Source of the DNA: Gnetum montanum
Lineage: Eukaryota > Streptophyta > Gnetopsida > Gnetales > Gnetaceae
Reading direction: 5' to 3'
DNA: 64,000 bases
Assembly (NCBI GenBank): GCA_015680685.1
Contig: MNCI01004082.1
Span: forward strand, 618,685-682,684
Both the position numbers and the translations under genes were made by a program. Below the pieces are notes generated by a model that searched no databases, had not been told where the DNA came from, and saw only the letters and a list, made by a program, of their open reading frames with translations. Positions 56,572 to 64,000 of this stretch are shown here, in pieces. Numbering within the stretch: the first letter of the stretch is position 1; every line of letters begins with the position of its first letter.

Positions 56572-57262
56572 TGATGAGACGCGATCTCACATGGGCCACA
56601 ATATCGCGTACGCGATATCGTGGCCGTCGTGATATCGTGGTTCGCCACCAAATCTATAAATAAGAGGCGACACTCCCCTCATTTCTCATCCTAGGCTTAA
56701 AGTAGGGAAACTCTTGCAGTTTGATCACTCCAGAGATAGAATATTTTCCATGTGCCCGTAGTAGGAGTCTCCAAGTGAACAAATCTTTATTCGAGCAGCT
56801 TTATACCTGAACGCAAGTTTTATATGGCAATAAAGATGAGCTTTGTGGATAAACCTTGCAGTGCATGGAATAGGTTTNCGAGCATGTGCGTTACATGTGG
56901 TGATCCCAGTAATGATTAGCGTTTGGTAGCCACATTTGCATAGTTCAAGGTGTGTACGGTAAGTGGGAATGGATGGTGACGCTAGTTAATTTAGAATTAG
57001 TTCCTTAGTTAGATTTAGTTAGCTTTCTCAACCCTTTGCTCTTAGCATAGGAGAAAAACCACAAAAGACCATAAAAATCATATACCTCGGACTTACTTAA
57101 CCATACACCGTGACAACAACAAGTAAGTCTGGGAAGACAACAAATGATTAACCCCAAGTGTTCCATGGGGCGTTTAGGCATTTAGTTTGCAGAGTTCGAC
57201 CAAATCACGTGTGCTACGCTTGTTTCATATGGTTGAGTGTAGGGGTACCTCGCCACTCATTA
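56572..57262 (+). repeat. Element F 5' LTR
   Basis: TGATGAGACG...CACTCATTA. A 28-bp near-perfect palindrome (56596-56623: CCACAATATCGCG then TA-centred CGCGATATCGTGG) and another GATATCGTGG lie just upstream of TCTATAAATAAG (about 56651). It is about 100-150 bp shorter than its relatives, and a single N at 56878 falls where the missing part should be. Confidence 0.85.
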
Positions 57263-57263
57263 T

Positions 57264-57281
57264 TGGCACCGTTGCCAGGGA
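57264..57281 (+). promoter_or_regulatory. Element F primer binding site
   Basis: TGGCACCGTTGCCAGGGA, two changes from the Athila-type TGGCGCCGTTGCCGGGGA. Confidence 0.8.
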
Positions 57282-57404
57282 CTAAGTGTTTGTGCGCCGA
57301 ATAGAACATAAGGGATATCACTCACATCGTTGTGAGCCTTAACAAACCTTTGGGTTAATCAAAAGAAAATTTTTTTATAATGGTGAATTAGCACACCGAT
57401 AAAA

Positions 57405-59880
57405 ATGCTTTCTTCTCATAAGAGCAATTCACCGCCTAAGGACCACACACAAGATAGTCGGCAACATAAAACACATAACCAAAATCAGCCAAGTCCTAAA
57501 CGATATAAGATGACATATACTCATCCTGATGAGTATATTCCTAACTTTACTTTTATTCTCCATCAGGACGAACAACTGCGGTGGACAGATTTGCAAGGTA
57601 ACATTGTGTTACCCTAAGATCGATCAATCTCTCGCATGCTTTTCCATGCCTTGGCACAGATTGGCATGCAATAACGTTTCACGGAATAGGTTGCAGAAGA
57701 TTTTGATATGAGGGATTATTATCCCACAGATGCCCAAAGTATGAGAGACTTAAGGCAGGAGAGTCAACATACTTTTCTGAAGGGCAAAGCCCTGCATGTC
57801 CTTAGTGAAATAGGAGATGAGGAACCCCTTATCACGGGTTCTTTAACAAATGATGTTCCCCCTCCTAACGATGGTGAGGAGGAAGGGTATCAGAACCTAT
57901 GATCAACGATACATATCCCTGGTTCTGATGCCTGTGAACACTAGCTGTTCACAGAAGGAACAACCACTCATGCTAAGGACGGGCACTTAGATCGTCACCA
58001 CGATCGGGGCTGTAGCAGCCAAAGAGAGGGCAAGAAACATCACCACGGTGATGGTTCCCCTTCTTCTTCCCCTTCTTCACATCATTCACCATCTCCTTCC
58101 ATATTTGGGTGCAGCCACCATGAACATAAAGGTGACGATAAAAGTAAGAAGGATGAAAGACCTTGACGGGAAAGTCGAGAAAGAGAACAAGGGCAAGGAC
58201 GTAGGGAGAGTAGGGAACAACGCACACATCAAAGGCGTCATGAAAGAGATGATCATGATGAGCCCCTACTCGTAACCCGAAGTATGCTTAACATTACGGA
58301 AGCAGTTAGGATTCCCACAAGGCATTTGAAGGATAGTCGGGTCAAACAGTTAGACATGAACAATATTCCACAATTTGAAGGGGGATACAATGCTGATCTG
58401 CAAAATCATTTATAGGCATTCCACAATGCGTGTGCCTTGCAGAATTTAGATAGTAAATGGCAGAAACTTAAGTTGTTCCCAAGGACACTCACCAAAGAAG
58501 CAGAGAGCCGGTACCGGTCCTTAGAACTAGAAACCATTAGGAGGTGGAGTACGATGCTTGAACTCTTCAACGAAAAATATCAAACATACTCAGAGTGTCC
58601 AATTTGTGTAAGCAGATCCAAGGTTGGAAGTAAGGTACACATGAACCCCTGGATGCTACCATGGTCCACTACTACACATTGTTACATCATTGCCCAAGCC
58701 ATGGGTACGCTCAGCGGGATCAACTTCACCACATCATGGATGGGCTAAGGCATGAAACTAGAAGAACCCTTGGAACTTATGCCTAAGGGTGATTATCAAA
58801 ACTTAGAGCCCATGAAGTGCAAAGCTTGTTGGAATAAGTAGCAAATGAAGAAGGTGAGCTATGAAAAAGGGAAAGTGCTGAAGAGTACAACCGCGATCCC
58901 TCCCTTCGAAAGAAGGGAGTGAAATTTTGTGATGAAGAGGATGAGTGACCACTCGAAGAGTTGGTGAACTGGAAAACCTTGCCGATCCAAAAATTAACAA
59001 TAGAAATAGCGGCTAAGGTAGACGATGTATGGAGTTCCTTAGACTCTAAAATTGAAACTATCTTAAAAATTGTAGAAGAGTCTAAGGTTGAACAAAGTAG
59101 TGACAAAGGTAAGAAAAATTGGAGAGATTTAAGCCCTGCATATAACAAGGGTAAGGGAAAAATCACTAACTCCGATGTGGCTATAGATTTTGACACAAAC
59201 AATGATAGTGGATGTGAGGTTTCCTACTATGAACATCCTAAGGGATGTTGCCTAGTTATCTCACATCTGCAGGAGTCTGGGGTGTATGCGCTAAATCCAA
59301 GACTCAATCAATGACAAGCACCCCGAAGGTTACCTTATCCACAAGGTAACCCAAGGCAGTTCCACCAACCATTAACGTATTATCCAAGTGGAACTCCCCC
59401 ACAACCCATCAGACAACATCAGCAATGGAAACACCCACAGTCCTGGGGAATGCCACCACCAACACAACAGTACCCTTATCAGCAACTTGACCCTTATGGT
59501 TATTATGCGCAGTAGCTGTGTTCCCTAGGTGACTTTGTGGGTCACATAAACCCTCCACGTTACTACCAGGTTCAGGAGTATCTTAGGACTCCTTTTTCCT
59601 TGGGAAACACTCCATACCCACACTATCCTCCAATTCCACCCGCATCTCTTGCGCCAGTAGCCCCAACGCCAATCGCTCCAACAAAGCCTAAAGTAAGTCC
59701 CACTACACCGCGTCAACCCAACACTGCAAGGGCTCTCAATCCTCCAATATTATTTGGTTCTAACTGTCATACACCAAAAAGACCCTTCCTTAGGACCAAC
59801 AATCCAACTAAGCCTTCACCTTCACAAGCGGTTGAGCATCCTAACACCCCCATACCAAATAAAGTTTCGGAAAACCCTTC
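57405..59880 (+). pseudogene. Element F gag (Athila-like), decayed
   Basis: ATG at 57405; MTYTHPDEYIPNFTFILHQ after a hydrophilic start. A Ser/Pro/His-rich segment (about 58050-58130) and a basic Arg/Glu/His-rich patch (58140-58250) precede DEPLLVTRSMLNI, VKQLDMNNIPQFEGGY and the capsid core (KLKLFPRTLTKEAESRYRSL, ELFNEKYQTYS), which shifts frame near 58600. The knuckle (about 59215-59250) reads CEVSYYEHPKGCCL, with Ser in place of the second Cys. A Pro/Gln/Tyr-rich tail follows to the protease. Stops include TAG near 58410 and 58785. Confidence 0.75.
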
Positions 59881-62800
59881 GATAGAGAAATCGTGTCCAA
59901 TGCATACAATTATGTTAACACATACACTAACCAACTAGATCAAGGTTGGCCACCTTCCAAAGAAATTATTAGATCTGGGAGTCCCCATAGTTTATCTCCA
60001 AGTCGCTGGGAATGAACCCCATAAGGCTCTCCTCGACTCGGATTGCGGGGTCAACTTAATCTCACAAGAACTGTATAAAACCTGGAACCTACCTCCACTC
60101 AAGAAGAGCAATGTTTGCCTAGAGCTGGCTAACCAATCCATCACTGTTCCTTTGGGATAGGTTGAGGACATTGTTACCACTGTCAGTGGATGGTCATATC
60201 CAGTTGATTTCCTAGTAATCCAAATAAACAATGACAAAGGGGACTTCCCAATTATAATGGGAAGGGCATGGCTGAATACAATCGACGCATGCCTAGGAAT
60301 CCGCAACCTTTCCCTACAAATATCCAAGATAAATACTTCTGGGAAAATTGAGAGGAAAAGAGTTCCATGCATTGCATATAGTGACACAGGGAGCCATTGC
60401 GTGCAGAAATCATGGGTGATGCGGAATTTAACATTACCTGCATGCAATCGGTGTGCACAGGATGTTGACTTCCAAAAGTGCCTATATGCAACAACCACAC
60501 AACAAGAAAACACCCAGTGGCTGATGGCTGATAATGAGAGCAACTCTACAACCTGCATGGAACTAGCTGGGGGAATAACTAGTGCTTATATTAAAAGCAC
60601 AGATGTATTGGAGCAAGTCTATTTCCAACTTCCAACCCCTAACTCTGAGAACATAAATTGGGGAAAGTTGGAGATTCCTGAGGAATTTAAATAAGAGCCC
60701 CTCAATTTAAAACCGTTACCCACCGGTTTGGAATACGTGACCCTTAAAAACAGAAAATCGGCGATCATCAATGTGAAGCTTGCACCCAAGCAAAAAGAAA
60801 GTTTGCTAAAGGTGATAAACAAGTGGTCAACATCCTTTGCTTGGTCATACCCCAAACTAATCGAAATAGATCCTAGGATATGTCAGCATAGGATTTACAC
60901 AGACCCCTCTATGAAGCCTCGAAAACAACCCTAGAGGTGATTGAATCCAAAGTTAAAACAAATAGTGAAAGAGGAGCTAGAGTAGCTTATCAAGGCTGGG
61001 TTCATTTACCCTATCACTAATAGCGAATGGGTTAGTTCTCTTGTCATCATACCAAAAAAAGAAGGTAAATGGAGGGTATGTATAGATTTTAGGCTATTAA
61101 ATATGGCAGCATTCAAAGATCACTTCCCATTGCCATTTGTTGACCAAGTCTTAGACACTATAGCAGGGCATCACTATTATAGTTTTCTGGATGGATATAG
61201 TGGGTACAACCAAATACGAATTGCGCCAGAAGACCAAGCCAAAACAACGTTCACCAGTCCTTGGGGAACGTTTGCATACAAACAAATGCCTTTTGGCTTG
61301 TGCAATGCACCTGCCACATTCCAACGATTATTTCTAAGCATCTTCCAATAGCAAATAGGTAACGAAGTAGAGGTCTTCATGGACGACTTCTCCACTTATG
61401 GGACGAGCTTTGATCAAGCCCTTGACCGGTTAGAGCAGGTATTGAAACAATGTGTTGAAACCAACCTTAAGCTCAACTAGCAAAAGAGCCATTTGATGGT
61501 TCAAGAGGGCATCGTACTGGGGCACAAAATTTCACAATTAGGAATTGAGGTGGATCTAGAAAAAATTAAAGTCATCCAAGGGATTACCCGATAACCAGAG
61601 ACCATTAAAGACATTAGGTCATTCCTTGGACACACTGGCTACTACAGGAGGTTTATCGTGAACTTCTCCAAAGTTGCCAAATCGTTGGAAGAATTAACGA
61701 AAAAAGATGCACCATTTGAATGGACCAGGGAATGTGAATGAGCATTCCAAACCCTCAAATAGAGGCTTGTGGAAACCCGCATTCTACAAGCCCCTAATTG
61801 GTCCAGGCCGTTCCATATTATGACCAATGCATCTAACTACACCTTAGGAGCTGTAATGACACAATTAGATGAACAAAAATGACCTTATTACATCCACTGT
61901 GCTAGTAAGAGTATTATCGGTGCACAACTTAACTACACAACTACAGAAAAGGAATTAATGGCTATAGTGTTTGCACTAGATAAATTTAGGCACTATGTAT
62001 TGGGTTACAAAGTATACATCCATACAGATCATAGTGCAATTAGGTTCCTTATGAACAAGCCAACTGTTAGCCCATGTATTATACGTTGGTTGGTGATTCT
62101 TCAAGAGTTCAACTTAACCATAGTAGACCGCAAGGGCACCGAGAATGTATTCAACAATCACTTATCTTAGTTGTGGTGGGACAACAAAGAGAATGAATAC
62201 GCTATATCTGACCATTTTCCTAACGAAACCCTCTTTGCTAGTGTAGTAAATAACCAACCCATAGAAATAAACTAGTATAGTAGCATTCTTACCTATCTCA
62301 CTTCCCAACAAATACCACGAGAGTTGGACTTTAGGAAGAAACAACAGTTTCTTCACAAAACCAAGTACTTCATGGAAATCAAGGGACAAATTTATAAATT
62401 TTACCTTGATGGCTTGGTTCAATGGTGTGTGCCTAACCAAGATCAATTAAAAGTTCTCCAGGATGCTCATGAGAGCCCCTTTCGGGGTCATTATGCTGGG
62501 AGACGAACGGCTATGAAGGTCCTACTTGCAGGATATTATTGGCCAATATTATTTCAGGATGCCCATCATTTTGCCCAATCCTGTGAGCACTGCCAACGTG
62601 ATGGGGGAATGACTACTAGAATGGAGGGTCCGCAACAATGGATTCAACCTTTAGAACCCTTCGATATCTGGGGAATCGATTTTATGGGACCAATCACACC
62701 AATGTCCAATGGAAAAGCCTATATAATTGTTGCTATTGATTACTTAACCAAATGGGCTGAAGTAGCCACTGTAATAGACTGCACATCATCTATAGCTGCA

Positions 62801-63522
62801 TGATTTGTACAACAACAAATTGTTAATAGGTTTGGTGTGCCACGTGTGCTCATTTCTGATAATGGAACACATTTTATCGGTGCAACCTTTTGAAAACTAA
62901 TGCAACGCTTAGGGGTTGAGCATAAACTAACCACACCTTATCACCCCCAAGCTAATGGTCAAGCCAAGGTTACTAATAGGGAGATTACAAGAATATTAAC
63001 ACGAACAATTAGCAAATTTAGGTGAGACTGGAGCACGAAACTGAACGATGCTCTTTGGGCATATCGTTCCACTTGGAAGTTCCCTACAGGATATTCTCCC
63101 TATGAGCTAGTGTACAGGAAACTTCCAGAACTCCCCATACAGAATGAGCTCCGTACCTTGTCCATGGCTTGCAAACTTCACCTGGATCTCGACCTAGCAC
63201 AAAAACAACGGTTAGCAACTTTGAATGTGTTAGACAAGAATAGATTGGTTGCACTATCATCAAATGAGATGCACAAGGCACATAGTAAACAACTTCATGA
63301 CTTAAGGATCTGAAGAGTTAGGTACCAAGCAGGAGTTAAGGTCCTTTATTGGAACCCCACACATGTACCCCAACATACCAAGTTTCAAACCTTGTGGGAA
63401 GGACCTTATATTATTCATACTACCTTCCCCTTTGGATCCATGATGATATATAAACCTGATAGCCTGGATAAAAGGTTATTGGTTAATGTACAACAAACAA
63501 AACCTTTCTGTGAATCCGCAAT

Positions 63523-63618
63523 ATCTAGTACAAGTTACACCTCCACCAGCGGGCAACCTCGCTCATTATTNTCCAGTACAAGTTACACCTCCACCAGCGG
63601 GCAACCTCGCTCATTATT
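63523..63618. repeat. 47-bp duplication around single N at 63571
   Basis: The segment AGTACAAGTTACACCTCCAC...CTCGCTCATTATT stands on both sides of the N with one difference. It looks like unmerged contig ends. Confidence 0.85.
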
Positions 63619-63646
63619 TCGGATCTCTCCCTTACCACTTAGTCAT

Positions 63647-63657
63647 GGGGGAGATGG
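63647..63657 (+). promoter_or_regulatory. Conserved purine tract at the pol C-terminus (element F)
   Basis: GGGGGAGATGG in the GGDG codons, preceded by TTTCGGATCTCTCCC. Same as in elements B, C and D. Confidence 0.45.
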
Positions 63658-63670
63658 CCACCTATGCTAA

Positions 63671-64000
63671 ATCATATGGGGCCCTTAGTTCTTTTTACGT
63701 TTTTGTTTTACACATTTTTGTTTTACAAATTTCTTTAACTTTTTTTTTTAATTTTTGTTTTACAAATTTCTTTAACTCTTCTAGTTTTTGTTTTACAACA
63801 TTGTTATACTTTTCTATTTTGTGTGTGTATGTGTGTGTGTGATCCACCCTGTAAGTTTGTCCCATAATAAGTGTTCGGAATGATGGTATGAACTATTTTC
63901 ATATTGATTGCTAATGTTTGGTTTTTACCTTTAAGTCACAATGTTGATACTAAGGTATGTTTCTTTTAATATGGCAGGCAATGAGATCACTTCATCCATC
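63671..64000. other. Start of element F non-coding 3' region
   Basis: T-rich TTTTTGTTTTACA repeats as in elements B and C, a (TG)n run at about 63821-63841, and the AATGAGATCACTTCATCCATC block at the window end. Confidence 0.6.

Larger units (their letters stand above)
59890..63670 (+). pseudogene. Element F pol (protease, RT, RNase H, integrase)
   Basis: Protease: ALLDSDCGVNLIS (active-site Asp kept, Gly displaced), IIMGRAWLNTIDA near 60255. RT: FIYPITNSEWVSSLVIIPKK, WRVCIDFRLLNMAAFKDHFP, SFLDGYSGYNQIRIAPEDQ, MPFGLCNAPATFQR and FMDDFSTYG near 61376, so catalytic Asp pair kept. RNase H: TTTEKELMAIVFALDKFRHY and HTDHSAIRFL (61935-62050). Integrase: GHYAGRRTAMKVLLAGYYWP, CEHC (about 62490-62600), WGIDFMGPITP, ISDNGTHFIG near 62850, and NGQAKVTN near 62955 where the catalytic Glu is Lys. 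Ends HGGDGHLC stop (63668-63670). Mostly one frame in long pieces separated by stops such as 60120 region, 61349 and 62168. Confidence 0.88.
56572..64000 (+). mobile_element. Element F, Athila-like retrotransposon (3' end outside the window)
   Basis: 5' LTR, primer site, gag, pol and start of the 3' region in order. It is the most readable Athila-like copy here, yet gag and pol carry many stops and single-N joins at 56878 and 63571. The 3' LTR should lie about 2 kb or more beyond the window, if present. Confidence 0.85.

Noticed and set aside
59992-60558. 188-residue minus-strand frame
   Set aside because: It is the reverse complement of the element F protease region; no start context, motif or conservation in B or C.

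Overview
The window is nuclear DNA from a repeat-rich, probably large plant genome. It is built almost entirely of LTR retrotransposons of the Ty3/gypsy superfamily, plus two decayed L1-type LINE remnants and a tRNA-derived SINE family. Athila-like elements (LTRs starting TGATGA, primer site TGGCRCCRTTGCC-like, zinc-knuckle gag, DDE integrase) and one Tat-like element with a second RNase H are plant lineages. I cannot name the species. I see no ordinary host gene, no rRNA or tRNA gene and no CRISPR array.

Layout. 1-2048: 3' end of an Athila-like element (accessory coiled-coil ORF, purine tract, internally deleted LTR). 2049-4149: AT-rich spacer with SINE pieces and degenerate tandem repeats. 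From 4150 to 48763 there is a three-level nest. Outermost element D supplies a gag fragment (4150-4840) that resumes at 44570 and ends in its 3' LTR (47926-48763). Element B (4841-44569) sits inside D's gag with 5-bp flanks CTAGT/TTAGT. Inside B's accessory ORF sit an 18.3-kb Tat-like element (15794-34083, exact 5-bp target duplication GGCCC) and Athila-like element C (34415-43274, 3' LTR lost). 48764-52158: SINE copies and a LINE. 52159-54275: element E (LTR, primer site, gag, then truncation). 54276-56571: AT-rich spacer with a second LINE remnant. 56572-64000: element F (5' LTR to just past pol; its 3' end lies outside the window).

The most unusual content is in the Tat-like element. Between its protease and reverse transcriptase lies a minus-strand gene (27127 down to 22689) that I can thread through eight exons with preserved codon phase, about 1036 codons, GT-AG borders at six of seven introns, its own TATA box (27471-27478), and no frameshift. 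Its N-terminal part looks like a HAD/FCP1-like (NIF) phosphatase fold whose catalytic acidic motifs are replaced; the C-terminal part is a coiled coil. All nine in-frame stops are TAG or TGA, each one C-to-T change from CAG or CGA. Its promoter and first intron are packed with the palindrome GCGTATACGC, which also fills the element's LTRs and appears in its leader. The cassette is bracketed by two arrays of an ATGGCCTTAAAC-type repeat.

All elements are decayed. The Athila-like copies carry many stops and frameshifts. The Tat-like copy keeps long open frames. Five single-N positions and one 248-bp N run mark assembly joins; three of the single-N joins have the same sequence on both sides and two appear to lack sequence.
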